Of a stretch of DNA of 64,000 nt, positions 1 to 11,069 are shown piece after piece (the first letter of the stretch is position 1; each line of letters opens with the position of its first letter). The notes under the pieces are model-generated. The model saw only the letters and a list, made by a program, of their open reading frames with translations. It did not search any database and was not told where the DNA came from. Where the stretch lies: NCBI RefSeq assembly GCF_001618005.1, contig NZ_LQXA01000053.1:100739-164738 (forward strand), read 5' to 3'. The position numbers were made by a program, and so were the translations under genes. Origin of the DNA: Clavibacter tessellarius (GTDB taxonomy: Bacteria; Actinomycetota; Actinomycetes; Actinomycetales; Microbacteriaceae).

Positions 1-2
1 CG

Positions 3-872
3 CCCGCGGAGATCGGCGCGATGATCCGCCGCCGCGTCCACGCGGAGACCGGCCTCACCTGCTCGGTCGGCGCCGCGTCCACCAAGTTCGTCGCCAAGCT
101 CGCGAGCACCCGCTGCAAGCCGGACGGCCTCCTCGTCATCCCGGCCGCCGAGACGCTCCCGTTCCTCCACGCGCTGCCGGTCGGCGCGCTGTGGGGCGTG
201 GGGAAGACCACCGAGGAGGCGCTCCTCCGCCGTGGCCTCCGCACGGTGGCCGACATCGCCGACACGCCCCTGCCCGCGCTGCAGTCGATGCTCGGCGAGT
301 CCGCGGGCGCCCGGCTGCACGACCTCTCCTGGGGACGCGACCCGCGACGCGTCAGCACGCACCGCGAGGAGAAGAGCATGGGGCACGAGAACACGTTCTC
401 CGACGACGTGGCGGATCCGGCGATCGTGCGCCGCGAGCTCCTCGGCCAGGCCACGCGCGTCGCGGAGCGGCTGCGGCGTGCCGGGCTCACCACGCGCACC
501 GTGTCGCTCAAGCTCCGCTACTCCGACTTCCGCACCATCACGCGCTCGCGCACGCTGTCCGAGCCGACGGACGTCGCGCGGCGCATCTACGACGAGATCC
601 GCGAGGTCTACGAGCAGGTCGCACGCCCGGGCGACCGGATCCGGCTCGTGGGCGTGCGGGCCGAGCAGCTCGACGACGCCGACAACCGGGCCGTCGCGCT
701 GTGGGACGCCGACGAGGGCTGGCGCGAGGCCGAGCGCACGGTCGACCAGGCAGCGGCGCGCTTCGGCCGGGGCGCCATCGGGCCGGCGTCGCTCCTGCGG
801 CGGCCCGGCGCGGACGGTACCACGGCATCGGATCCGCGCTCCGCGCCCTCGGGACGCGATAACCTCCGGTGA
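3..872 (+). CDS. dinB: DNA polymerase IV, C-terminal part (5' end outside window)
   Basis: Y-family translesion polymerase; the reading frame is open from base 3, so the N-terminal palm with the first catalytic aspartate lies upstream of the window. The 289 visible residues begin with the family motif SVGAASTKFVAKLAS, which follows the second palm acidic motif. A helix-hairpin-helix thumb follows (GVGKTTEEALLRRGL), then the little-finger domain with HENTFSDD and VSLKLRYSDF. It ends with a short low-complexity tail. These polymerases bypass damaged bases and bind the sliding clamp; I see no clear clamp motif at the very C-terminus. The next gene starts within about 30 bases. Assignment is strong; whether it is a DinB1- or DinB2-type actinobacterial paralogue is not decided. 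Confidence 0.88.
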   Translation, partial: PAEIGAMIRRRVHAETGLTCSVGAASTKFVAKLASTRCKPDGLLVIPAAETLPFLHALPVGALWGVGKTTEEALLRRGLRTVADIADTPLPALQSMLGESAGARLHDLSWGRDPRRVSTHREEKSMGHENTFSDDVADPAIVRRELLGQATRVAERLRRAGLTTRTVSLKLRYSDFRTITRSRTLSEPTDVARRIYDEIREVYEQVARPGDRIRLVGVRAEQLDDADNRAVALWDADEGWREAERTVDQAAARFGRGAIGPASLLRRPGADGTTASDPRSAPSGRDNLR

Positions 873-898
873 CATCCGCCCTACTGACGAGGACCACC

Positions 899-1345
899 GT
901 GACCGATCCCGCCGCGCCCGCATCCGACGACCAGCCCGCAGCTCCCGCGCCTGCCGCACCGGCGGCGCCGTCCGTGCAGCCGCACCCGAGCGCGTCCGCC
1001 CCGGCCGCCCCGCCGTACGGCCTCGCGCCCGCACCGGTGCCGCCCGCCCCGGCGGCGGTGGCCTGGGGCCAGCCCGTCTACGCGGCCGCGCCCCCCAAGG
1101 GCATGAGCCTCACCTCGATGATCCTCGGCCTCGTCTCGGTCTTCTTCTTCTGGACGTTCCTGTGCCCGCTCATCGGCCTGGTCTTCGGCGTCATCGGCAT
1201 CCGCAAGGAGCCGGCCGGCCGCGGGTTCGCCATCACCGGCCTCATCCTCAACGGCCTGCTGCTGCTCATCCCCGTGGCCATCGGGATCTCGATCATCGTC
1301 GCGGGCGGCGCGCTCATGGGCTTCGCGGCGACCACTCCGCGCTGA
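899..1345 (+). CDS. DUF4190-type membrane protein with Pro/Ala-rich N-terminus
   Basis: A protein of 148 residues. Residues 1-65 are almost entirely Pro and Ala and are probably cytoplasmic and disordered. Two membrane segments follow at about 70-97 and 108-140, separated by the short polar loop GIRKEPAGRG. This two-helix pattern (MILGLVSVF, then AITGLILNG) is that of DUF4190-like actinobacterial membrane proteins, whose function is unknown. I chose GTG at 899 because GAGGA sits five bases upstream; a GTG at 869 would overlap dinB and lacks a ribosome site. The next gene has the same fold and is probably a diverged duplicate. Confidence 0.7.
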   Translation: MTDPAAPASDDQPAAPAPAAPAAPSVQPHPSASAPAAPPYGLAPAPVPPAPAAVAWGQPVYAAAPPKGMSLTSMILGLVSVFFFWTFLCPLIGLVFGVIGIRKEPAGRGFAITGLILNGLLLLIPVAIGISIIVAGGALMGFAATTPR

Positions 1346-1376
1346 TCGGGCGCGCGCTCCACGGAAGCGTGGATGA

Positions 1377-1394
1377 CGCGCTCCCCGGAGCGCG
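1377..1394. terminator. short hairpin between the two DUF4190 genes
   Basis: An 8-bp perfect stem (CGCGCTCC / GGAGCGCG) with a 2-base spacer, lying downstream of the first DUF4190 gene. It has no T-run and may be attenuating rather than terminating. Confidence 0.3.
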
Positions 1395-1439
1395 ACATCG
1401 GCTACTCTCCCGCGTCACCCACCCGACGCGAGGAGAGCC

Positions 1440-1766
1440 GTGGACGTCCGCCGCCCCGATCCCGATCCGCCTGCCGCCCGCCGGTCCGATCCACGCTGGC
1501 CTCAGCCGGCTCCGGTGGACGTGGGCGGGCTCGTCCCTCAGCAGAAGGGGCTGGCGACGTCCTCGCTGATCATCGGACTCGTCTCGCTCGTCGCCGGGTT
1601 CACCGTCGTGTGCCCGCTCGCGGGACTCGTCGTGGGGATCATGGCCCTGTGCAGCGAGCCCGACGGGCACGACCGCGCGATCGCCGGGATCCTGCTGAAC
1701 GGCGCTGTCCTCGCCGCCCTGGTGAGCGTGTTCGCGATCATCGTCGGGGCGTTGGCCCAGGGGTGA
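1440..1766 (+). CDS. DUF4190-type small membrane protein
   Basis: A protein of 108 residues starting at GTG, with GAGGAGAG six to ten bases upstream. A polar, Pro-rich head (1-35) is followed by two hydrophobic helices at about 40-66 and 80-106, joined by the polar segment CSEPDGHDRA. The loop pattern resembles the loop in the preceding gene, so the two look like tandem paralogues. No catalytic residues are visible. It converges with ugd, whose stop lies 15 bases further on. Function unknown. Confidence 0.65.
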   Translation: MDVRRPDPDPPAARRSDPRWPQPAPVDVGGLVPQQKGLATSSLIIGLVSLVAGFTVVCPLAGLVVGIMALCSEPDGHDRAIAGILLNGAVLAALVSVFAIIVGALAQG

Positions 1767-1781
1767 TCCGACCCGCGAGGA

Positions 1782-3095
1782 CTAGGGCCGGCCCATGCCG
1801 CGGTAGCGCCAGCCGGCCGCGCGCCATGCGACGGGATCCAGGCAGTTGCGGCCGTCGACGATCACGGGCGTGGCCACGATGGCCTTGAGCTCCGCGGGGT
1901 CGATGGCGCGGTACTGCTTCCACTCGGTGAGCAGCATGACCACGTCGGCGTCGCGTGCGGCCTCCTGCCACGTGTCCACGTAGGTGAGCTCCGGGAAACG
2001 GCGGCGCGAGTTCTCGTTCGCGTACGGATCCGTCGCCAGCACGCGCGCACCCTGCAGCTGCAGCTGCGCGGAGATGCTGAGCGCGGGGGAGTCGCGCACG
2101 TCGTCGGACTCCGGCTTGAACGCGAGGCCGAGGACGGCGACGTTGCGGCCGAGCAGCGATCCCCCGCACACCTCGCGCGCCACGTCGACCGCGCGGACGC
2201 GGCGGCGCATGTTGATGGAGTCGACCTCGCGGAGGAACGTCAGCGCCTGGTCCGCCCCGAGCTCGCCGGCCCGGGCCATGAAGGCCCGGATGTCCTTGGG
2301 CAGGCAGCCGCCGCCGAAGCCGACGCCGGCGTTGAGGAAGCGGCGCCCGATGCGGTCGTCGTACCCGATGGCGTCCGCGAGCTGCGTCACGTCGGCGCCC
2401 GTCGCCTCGCACACCTCCGCCATGGCGTTGATGAACGAGATCTTGGTGGCGAGGAACGCGTTGGCGGAGACCTTGACGAGCTCGGCGGTCTCGTAGTCGG
2501 TGGTGACCCGGGCCGTGCCGGCGCCGATCGCGGTGGCGTAGACCTCGTCGAGCACGGCGCGGGCGGCCTCGCCCTCCTCGCCCGCGGGGAGCCCGTAGAC
2601 GAAGCGGTCCGGCGTGAGGGTGTCCTCCACCGCGAAGCCCTCGCGCAGGAACTCGGGGTTCCACATGAGCGTGGCGCCGGGCACGCGGGCGTGCACGCGC
2701 TCGGCGAGCCGGCGGGCCGTGCCGACGGGGACGGTCGACTTGCCGGCGATGACGTCGCCGTCGGCCAGGTGCGGGATCAGCGCCTCGACGGCCGCGTCGA
2801 CGTACGTGAGGTCGGCCGCGTTCTCGCCGCGCTTCTGGGGCGTGCCCACGGCGATGAAGTGCACGCGGGCCCCGGCGGTCTCCGCCGCGTCGGTGCTGAA
2901 CCGCAGGCGCCCGGTCGCCAGCTGCTCGCTGAGGAGCTCGGGGAGGCCCGGCTCGAAGAAGGGGGCGACGCCCTGCTGGAGCGAGGCGATCTTGGCGGCG
3001 TCCACGTCGATGGCCACCACGTCGTGCCCGAGCCGGCTCATGCAGGCCGCGTGCACGGTTCCGAGGTAGCCGCAGCCGATCACTGAGATGCGCAA
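1782..3095 (-). CDS. ugd: UDP-glucose 6-dehydrogenase
   Basis: Converts UDP-glucose to UDP-glucuronate with two NAD, supplying uronic acid for surface polysaccharide. The 437 residues start with a Rossmann fingerprint, SVIGCGYLG (about 4-12). They carry GKSTVPVGT near 115, the central-domain segment around SANAFLATKISFINA, and the catalytic cysteine near residue 263 in GGGCLPKD. The C-terminal UDP-binding domain includes VLGLAFKPESDD and VIVDGRNCLD. I take the TTG at 3095 as start because the Rossmann strand begins immediately; longer in-frame versions carry only GC-rich filler. No exopolysaccharide genes are adjacent, so it stands alone here. Assignment is strong. Confidence 0.93.
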   Translation of the reverse strand: MRISVIGCGYLGTVHAACMSRLGHDVVAIDVDAAKIASLQQGVAPFFEPGLPELLSEQLATGRLRFSTDAAETAGARVHFIAVGTPQKRGENAADLTYVDAAVEALIPHLADGDVIAGKSTVPVGTARRLAERVHARVPGATLMWNPEFLREGFAVEDTLTPDRFVYGLPAGEEGEAARAVLDEVYATAIGAGTARVTTDYETAELVKVSANAFLATKISFINAMAEVCEATGADVTQLADAIGYDDRIGRRFLNAGVGFGGGCLPKDIRAFMARAGELGADQALTFLREVDSINMRRRVRAVDVAREVCGGSLLGRNVAVLGLAFKPESDDVRDSPALSISAQLQLQGARVLATDPYANENSRRRFPELTYVDTWQEAARDADVVMLLTEWKQYRAIDPAELKAIVATPVIVDGRNCLDPVAWRAAGWRYRGMGRP

Positions 3096-3178
3096 GGGGA
3101 GTCCGTTCCGTCGAGGGATGTCGCCGCTGCCGACGCGCGGGAACGACGTCGGCGTGCCCCCCAGCCCGGCCTGTTTCG

Positions 3179-3184
3179 AACCTA
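3179..3184 (-). promoter_or_regulatory. candidate -10 (TAGGTT) of ugd
   Basis: TAGGTT on the minus strand would start transcription near 3172 and give ugd a leader of about 75 bases. It lies between the treZ stop and the ugd start, the only non-coding stretch available for a ugd promoter. Confidence 0.4.
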
Positions 3185-3252
3185 GCACGGGCGCGGGACC
3201 GCGCAGGGGGAGGGCCCGGGAGCACGTCGCCGCCCGCCCGGGCCCCGGTCGC

Positions 3253-5055
3253 TCAGGCGAGCAGCGCCTCCGCGGCGTCCGCCACCGGCCCGAGGATCGC
3301 GGCGGTGCGCGCCGGGAGCACGACCTCGTCCGCACCGAGCTCGACGCCCGGGGCGGTCCCGAGCAGCAGCGCGGGACGCTCGCCCACGACGGGCACCCGG
3401 CGCTCCTCGTCGGAGAGGTTGACCACGATCGACAGCTCGCCGCGGTCCATCACGAGCAGGCGCGCCTCCTCGTGCACCTCCACCTCGACCTCGGCGAACC
3501 GGGGGTCGGTGAGGTCGGGGTGCGCGCGGCGGAGGCGGATCAGCTCGCTGTAGAGCGCGAACAGCCGCGCGTGCTGCGACGCGGCGGCCTCGGCGCCGTA
3601 CAGCTCCGACCAGTCGAGCTTCGAGTCCTGGAAGGTGGACGGGTCCTGCGGGTTCGGCACGACGGACTCGTCCCAGCCCATCCTCGCGAACTCCTCGATG
3701 CGGCCCTTCGCGGTCGCCTCGCCGAGGTCGTGCTCGGGGTGCGAGGTGAAGAACTGCCACGGGGTGGTCGCCCCCCATTCCTCGCCCATGAAGAGCATCG
3801 GCGTGAAGGGCGACGTGAGCGTGAGCACGGCCGCCAGCGCGAGCCCGCCCTCGTCGAGCGTCGCCGTCAGGCGGTCGCCGGTCGCCCGGTTGCCGATCTG
3901 GTCGTGGTTCTGGTTCGCGACCACGAGGCGGTGCGCGGGGATCCGCTCGAGGTCCAGCGGCCGACCGTGCACGCGGCCGCGGAACGACGACCACGTGCCG
4001 TCGTGGAAGAAGCCGCGCGTGATGACCTTGGCGAGCGCCCCGAGCGACGCGAAGTCCTCGTAGTAGCCCGTCGTCTCGCCCGTGAGCGCCACGTGGACGG
4101 CGTGGTGGAAGTCGTCGCTCCACTGCGCGTCGAGTCCGTAGCCGTGGGCCTCGCGCGAGGTGATCAGCTTCGGGTCGTTGAGGTCCGACTCGGCGATGAG
4201 CGTGAGCGGGCGGCCCACGTGCGCGGAGAGCACGTCCACCTGCACCGCGAGCTCCTCGAGGAGGTGCGTCGCCGTGTGGTCGACGAGCGCGTGCACCGCG
4301 TCGAGGCGCAGCGCGTCGACGTGGTAGTCGCCGAGCCACATGAGCGCGTTGTCGATGACGTACTCGCGGACGGGACCGGAGTCCTCCCCGTCGAGGTTGA
4401 GGCTGCTGCCCCACGTGTTCGCCGACGCCTCGTGCAGGTACGGGCCGTAGACGGGCAGGTAGTTGCCCGAGGGGCCGAGGTGGTTGTACACGACGTCCTG
4501 CACGACGCCGAGGCCGCGCGCGTGGCAGGCGTCGACGAAGCGCTGGTACGCCTCGGGGCCGCCGTAGGTCTCCTGCACCGTGTACCAGAGGACGCCGTCG
4601 TAGCCCCAGTTGTGCGTGCCGTTGAAGCCGTTGACCGGCAGCACCTCCACCAGGTCGACGCCGAGCGCGACGAGGTGGTCGAGCCGGTCGATCGCGGAGT
4701 CGAGCGTGCCCTCGGGGGTGAAGGTGCCGATGTGCATCTCGTAGACGACGGCGCCGGCGAGCTGGCGGCCGGTCCACGCCTGGTCGGTCCACGCGAACGA
4801 CGACGGGTCGTACGTGCGCGAGCGCCCGTGGACGCCCTCGGGCTGGCGGCGGGAGCGCGGGTCCGGCAGCGGGGTGTCGGAGTCGTCCACGAGGTAGCCG
4901 TAGTCGAGGTCGCCGGAGGGGAGGGCCTCGGCGCGCGCGGCGTCGAGGGTCCACCAGCCGTCGCCCACGGGGGAGAGCGGCAGGCGCTCGTCCCCCACGG
5001 ACAGCGCGAGGGTGCGGGCCTTCGGGGCCCAGATGTCGAAGCGGTCGTCGGTCAT
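3253..5055 (-). CDS. treZ: malto-oligosyltrehalose trehalohydrolase (TreZ)
   Basis: Last step of the TreY/TreZ route: hydrolyses the alpha-1,4 bond next to the terminal trehalose unit to release free trehalose. The 600 residues have an N-terminal beta domain ([13 protein letters not shown]) and then a GH13 barrel. Landmarks in order are [27 protein letters not shown], the nucleophile region [11 protein letters not shown], the acid/base LIAESD, and [10 protein letters not shown]. The ATG at 5055 gives the usual N-terminus and lies two bases past the treY stop, so translation is coupled. It is the third gene of treX-treY-treZ. The enzyme is cytosolic. Identification is strong. Confidence 0.95.
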   Translation of the reverse strand: MTDDRFDIWAPKARTLALSVGDERLPLSPVGDGWWTLDAARAEALPSGDLDYGYLVDDSDTPLPDPRSRRQPEGVHGRSRTYDPSSFAWTDQAWTGRQLAGAVVYEMHIGTFTPEGTLDSAIDRLDHLVALGVDLVEVLPVNGFNGTHNWGYDGVLWYTVQETYGGPEAYQRFVDACHARGLGVVQDVVYNHLGPSGNYLPVYGPYLHEASANTWGSSLNLDGEDSGPVREYVIDNALMWLGDYHVDALRLDAVHALVDHTATHLLEELAVQVDVLSAHVGRPLTLIAESDLNDPKLITSREAHGYGLDAQWSDDFHHAVHVALTGETTGYYEDFASLGALAKVITRGFFHDGTWSSFRGRVHGRPLDLERIPAHRLVVANQNHDQIGNRATGDRLTATLDEGGLALAAVLTLTSPFTPMLFMGEEWGATTPWQFFTSHPEHDLGEATAKGRIEEFARMGWDESVVPNPQDPSTFQDSKLDWSELYGAEAAASQHARLFALYSELIRLRRAHPDLTDPRFAEVEVEVHEEARLLVMDRGELSIVVNLSDEERRVPVVGERPALLLGTAPGVELGADEVVLPARTAAILGPVADAAEALLA

Positions 5056-5057
5056 GC

Positions 5058-7399
5058 TCAGCTCCCGGGGGTGAGGTCGGCGGCGGTGGAGGCGGGCGCG
5101 AGGATCGCGACCGGGTAGTCGGCGAGGAGCGCGGCCACGGAGACGCGTCCGCCGTCGAGGCGGCGGCCGCTCACGTGGTCGACGAGCTCGCCCTCGGGCA
5201 GCGTGATCGTGGTGGATCCCCATCCGCCGCCGGACTCCAGCCCCACGGGCAGGCGGGTGGCCACGGTGATGGCGCCGCCGCGGTCGAAGGCGATCACGTG
5301 CGCCGCGGCGTCGCCCGCCGCGTGCAGGGGGTCGTAGCCCGTGAACAGCTCCGGGTGGTCGCGGCGGAGGCGGAGCGCGCGCGCCGTGACGAGGAGCTTC
5401 GCGGCGCCCGTCTCGTCGATCGCGGGCTCGGCGCCCGTGAGCACGGCGTCGAGGGCGGCGCGACGCGTGCCGAAGTCGACCTCGCGGCGGTTGTCGGGAT
5501 CCACCAGGCTCGTCTCCCACAGCTCGCTGCCCTGGTAGACGTCGGGCATGCCGGGGGCCGTCAGCTGGATGGCCTTGGCGGCCAGGGAGTTCGACCAGCC
5601 GGGGCCGGAGAGGCGGTCGTAGAGCCCGGCGACGATGGTGCGGGCGCGCGGGTCGTCGAACGCCGCGTCGACGAGCGCGTGCATGCGCTCCTCGAACGCC
5701 TCGTCGGGCGCGGTCCACGTGGTGGAGTCGCCGGCCTCGCGCGACGCCTTCTCGGCGTACGCGTGCAGGCGCTCGCGCGACGCGGGCCAGGTGCCGACGA
5801 GCGTCTGCCAGAGCAGGTTCTCGAACGGGCCGTCGCCGGTGGGCGCGACCTCGCGGAGCCGCTCGAGCGCGTCGCGCCACGCCTCGGGCGTCTCGGAGAG
5901 CACGTCGATGCGCGCGCGCACGTCCTCACCGCGCTTCGTGTCGTGGGTCGACAGCGTGGTCATCGCGTGCGGCGCGACGCGCTGGCGCTCCTGCTGGCGC
6001 GCGTGGAAGTCGTCGACGTCGATGGCGAAGATCGACGGGTCGGCGCCGACCTCGTTAAGGGAGACGAGCCGCGAGTAGCGGTAGAACGCGGTGTCCTCGA
6101 CGCCCTTCGCCATGACCATGCCGCTCGTCTGCTGGAAGCGCTGCGCGACGAGCGTGGACGGGTCGGACAGCTGCGGCATGAGCGCGTCGATGGTGGCGGC
6201 GAGGTCGGGGCGGCTGGCACGCGCGGCCTCGGCGGCCTCCTCGAGGTGCGCGAGCCCGCCCGGGAGGTAGCTGCGGTACACGGGGAAGGTGGCGAGCAGC
6301 TCGGCGAGCGCGTCGGCGGCGTCCGCGGGCGCGTCCTCGACGAGGCGCTCGAGGCGGAGCACCTCGCTGCGGAGGATCCCGTCGGCGATGCCGCGCTTGG
6401 TGCCGCGGATCATGTCGGCCCAGTCCGTGAGCTCACCCTGGGGCAGGCCGCGGAGGGACGCCTCGAGGTGATCGAGCTCGACCTGGCCGTCGGGGTCGAC
6501 GAGCACGCGGTCGATCTCGGCGAGCGCGTCGTACCCGGTGGTCCCGGCGGTGGCCCAGTCGGTGGGCAGCGTCTCGCCGGGCTCGAGGATCTTCTCCACG
6601 AGCACGTACGCGCCGTCCGTGATCCGCGCCAGGTCGTCGAGGTAGCCCTTCGGGTCGAGCAGGCCGTCCGGGTGGTCGACCCGGAGGCCGTCCGCGAGCC
6701 CCTCGCGGAACCAGCGGGAGATCTCGGCGTGCGACTCCTCGAACACGCGCGGCAGCTCGACGCGGATGCCCGCGAGCGTGTTCACCGCGAAGAAGCGGCG
6801 GTAGTTGAGCTCGGCGTCGGCGCGACGCCAGTTGATCAGCTCGTACGACTGGCGCTCGTGCACCGTGCGGGCGTCCGCGTCGTCCTCGGCCGTGCCGGGC
6901 GCGACGGGGAACCGCTGGTCGTAGTAGCGCAGCTCGACGGTGCCGTCGTCGCCGCGGACCAGCGTCAGCTCGTCGAGCTCGGACTCGCCGTCGCCGAGCA
7001 CGGGGATCCGCACCTTGCCGCGCCCGAAGTCCCAGTCCACGTCGAAGGCCTCGGCGTAGCGGCTCGCGGTGCCGTGGGTCAGGAGGTCCCACCACCAGAG
7101 GCTCTCCACCGGGGTGGCGACGCCGACGTGGTTCGGGACGATGTCCACCAGCACGCCCATCCCCAGCTCGTGGGCGCGGTCGGCGACGGCCTTCAGTCCC
7201 GCCGCCCCGCCCCGCGCCGGGTCCACCTGCGCGTGGTCGACCACGTCGTAGCCGTGGTCGGATCCGGGCTCCGCCGTGAGGATCGGGCTGAGGTAGACCC
7301 AGTCCGCGCCGAGGTCCTTCACGTACGGCAGCTGCGCCGCGACGGCCGCGAGGTCGAAGGACTCCCGCACCTGGAACCGGTAGGTGGAGATGGGGGTTC

Positions 7400-7403
<4 letters not shown>
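5058..7403 (-). CDS. treY: malto-oligosyltrehalose synthase (TreY)
   Basis: A transglucosylase that turns the reducing-end alpha-1,4 linkage of maltodextrin into an alpha,alpha-1,1 linkage. The 781 residues begin [11 protein letters not shown], the typical N-terminus. They contain [16 protein letters not shown]-like NYRRFFAVN, the nucleophile region [24 protein letters not shown] with the acid/base Glu, and [14 protein letters not shown] near the C-terminal third. The start is TTG, and its first bases are the last bases of the treX stop (TTGA overlap, four bases). Such an overlap implies reinitiation by ribosomes leaving treX. It works on the linear dextrins that the TreX debranching enzyme releases. 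Confidence 0.95.
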
Positions 7404-9604
<2,201 letters not shown>

Positions 9605-9794
9605 GTGGTCCTCCAGTTGGGTCGACTCGTCCCACGACGGCGCGCGCGCGGGCGCGGATCCGTCGGGGGCGGGGCAGGCGGTGGATCCGCAGCTGCCGCA
9701 GCGGCGGGGGAGGCCGGATGCGACGCGACGACGCACCAGGGGCGAGGTTACCGCGAGGACCGGGATCGCCCGGCATCCGGCGGGGCTCGCGGGG

Positions 9795-9800
9795 TACGGT
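9795..9800 (+). promoter_or_regulatory. -10 box TACGGT, leaderless start of the YtfJ-family gene
   Basis: TACGGT ends seven bases before the ATG at 9808 and there is no Shine-Dalgarno, so the first base of the message would be the start codon. The divergent space to treX is about 200 bases and shows nothing else recognisable. Confidence 0.5.
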
Positions 9801-9807
9801 GGGACGC

Positions 9808-10140
9808 ATGACCAACCTCGTCGCACAGCTCGCAGAGAACGTGAAGAACGCCGGAGTGGGGACGGTCTACGGCGACCCCCTCGACATCGACGGCTCGACC
9901 ATCGTGCCCGTGGCATTCGCCTGGTACGGCTTCGGCGGGGGCAGCGACCTCCCCGACTCCGAGGGCAACGTCGCGGGCGGCGGCGGGGGCGGCGGCGCCA
10001 CCTGGCCGATCGGCGCGTACATCGCCACCGACGGCGAGGTGCGCTTCCAGCCGAACGTCATCGCGCTGCTCGCGGTGGCCACGCCCGTCATCTGGATCTC
10101 GGGCAAGGTGCTCGTCAAGCTCATCAAGACCCTCAGGTAG
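9808..10140 (+). CDS. YtfJ/GerW-family protein
   Basis: A protein of 110 residues matching the sporulation-protein YtfJ (GerW) family: VKNAGVGTVYGDPLDIDGSTIVPVA, then FGFGGGS-like WYGFGGGSDLP, a glycine run (GGGGGGG) and VRFQPNVIALLAV. The last 35 residues form a hydrophobic helix and a basic tail, suggesting membrane contact. In Bacillus the family is needed for spore germination, but it is widespread in non-sporulating actinobacteria, where its role is unknown. It stands alone between the trehalose operon and the thiamine locus and ends at a strong hairpin. Family call is good; function is open. Confidence 0.75.
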   Translation: MTNLVAQLAENVKNAGVGTVYGDPLDIDGSTIVPVAFAWYGFGGGSDLPDSEGNVAGGGGGGGATWPIGAYIATDGEVRFQPNVIALLAVATPVIWISGKVLVKLIKTLR

Positions 10141-10174
10141 CGACGGGCGCCCGACCGGCGCGCACGACCACCGC

Positions 10175-10206
10175 GGAGCGCGGGTGCCCTCGGGCGCCCG
10201 CGCTCC
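10175..10206 (+). terminator. hairpin after the YtfJ-family gene
   Basis: A 14-bp stem (one G-T pair) with the 4-base loop CTCG, 34 bases past the stop codon and before the TPP leader promoter. No clear T-run follows. Confidence 0.6.
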
Positions 10207-10260
10207 CGTGCGTCCGGGGTGCCCGCGCATCCCGGGCGCGGCGGACGCCCCACCGCGCGC

Positions 10261-10266
10261 TAGGAT
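10261..10266 (+). promoter_or_regulatory. -10 box TAGGAT of the thiamine locus
   Basis: TAGGAT places transcription start near 10273, one or two bases before the first conserved helix of the TPP riboswitch. Confidence 0.55.
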
Positions 10267-10274
10267 CGCCTCGA

Positions 10275-10366
10275 ACACGGGAGTCCGGTGAGCCGGGCTG
10301 AGAGGAAGACACCCAGTCTTCGACCGTAAGAACCTGATCTGGATCATGCCAGCGCAGGGAGGCTTC
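10275..10366 (+). ncRNA. TPP riboswitch (THI element)
   Basis: Contains the conserved TPP-aptamer strings GGGCTGAGAGG, ACCCAG, GACCGTAAGAACCTGATCTGG and ATCATGCCAGCGCAGGGA in the right order and spacing. The P3 arm is short. The aptamer ends about 48 bases before the ykoE start, so control is probably translational or by an expression platform in 10367-10413. It predicts that the downstream transporter is shut down when thiamine pyrophosphate is plentiful. Confidence 0.95.
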
Positions 10367-10413
10367 CATCTCGCACCCGTGCCCTCTTCACACTCACCCG
10401 AAGGGCACGTCCA

Positions 10414-11067
10414 ATGACCGCATCACCCTCGTCCACCGCATCCGCGCTCCCCGGCGATGCCGGCGCCCGCGCACCCCGCTCGGGGCTCCGCGCCCGCTGG
10501 CGCGTCATCGACATCGTCGTGGCCAGCGTCCTCGGCGTCGCCTCCGGCCTCGTCTTCGTCCTCTGGAACACGGCGTCGGTGCCCGTCGCCGGCCTGTTCG
10601 AGCCGCTGCTGCCCGGGCTCCAGGCCCTCGCCGGAGGCGGCTGGCTGTTCGCCGGCGTCCTCACCGGCATCGTGATCCGCAAGCCCGGCGCCGCCCTGTA
10701 CGGCGAGCTGCTGGCGGCCTTCGTCTCCATGCTCGTCGGCAACGTGTGGGGCGTGAGCACGCTGCTCTCCGGCCTGACGCAGGGCATCGGCGCCGAGCTC
10801 GTGCTCCTCGTCTTCCTCTACGCCAACTGGCGCGCCTACGTTGCCGTCCTCGCGGGCATGGGGGCGGGCCTCGGCATGGCCGTGACCGACCTCATCACCT
10901 ACTACCCGGGCTCCTCGCCGGTCTTCGTCGTCGTCTACACGATCGCGGCGCTCGTGTCCGGTGCGGTGATCGCCGGCCTGCTGTCGTGGCTGGTCGCCCG
11001 GGCGCTCGCCCGCACCGGCGCGCTGTCGCGGTTCGCCTCGGGTCGCGACACCGCGGCCCGGGTCTGA
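10414..11067 (+). CDS. ykoE: thiamine/HMP ECF transporter substrate-binding membrane subunit YkoE
   Basis: A protein of 217 residues of the YkoE (ABC_cobalt) family, the substrate-specific S component for thiamine precursor uptake. After a polar head of about 30 residues come five or six membrane helices; family landmarks are DIVVASVLGVASGLVF, GGWLFAGVLTGIVIRKPGAALYGE and GNVWGVSTLLSGLTQGIGAEL. It lies directly behind the TPP riboswitch and two bases before ykoD. Together YkoE, YkoD and YkoC form one energised importer. The substrate could be thiamine or hydroxymethylpyrimidine; the sequence cannot tell these apart. Confidence 0.93.
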   Translation: MTASPSSTASALPGDAGARAPRSGLRARWRVIDIVVASVLGVASGLVFVLWNTASVPVAGLFEPLLPGLQALAGGGWLFAGVLTGIVIRKPGAALYGELLAAFVSMLVGNVWGVSTLLSGLTQGIGAELVLLVFLYANWRAYVAVLAGMGAGLGMAVTDLITYYPGSSPVFVVVYTIAALVSGAVIAGLLSWLVARALARTGALSRFASGRDTAARV

Positions 11068-11069
11068 GC

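Noticed and set aside
3088..5118. Long plus-strand open frame (676 codons) opposite treZ
   Set aside because: GC-rich shadow: Arg/Val/Glu-rich, no motifs; the minus-strand treZ has all catalytic motifs.
10746..11067. Longer start of ykoD within ykoE
   Set aside because: Would overlap almost the whole second half of ykoE; the GTG at 11070 directly after the ykoE stop fits the family N-terminus.
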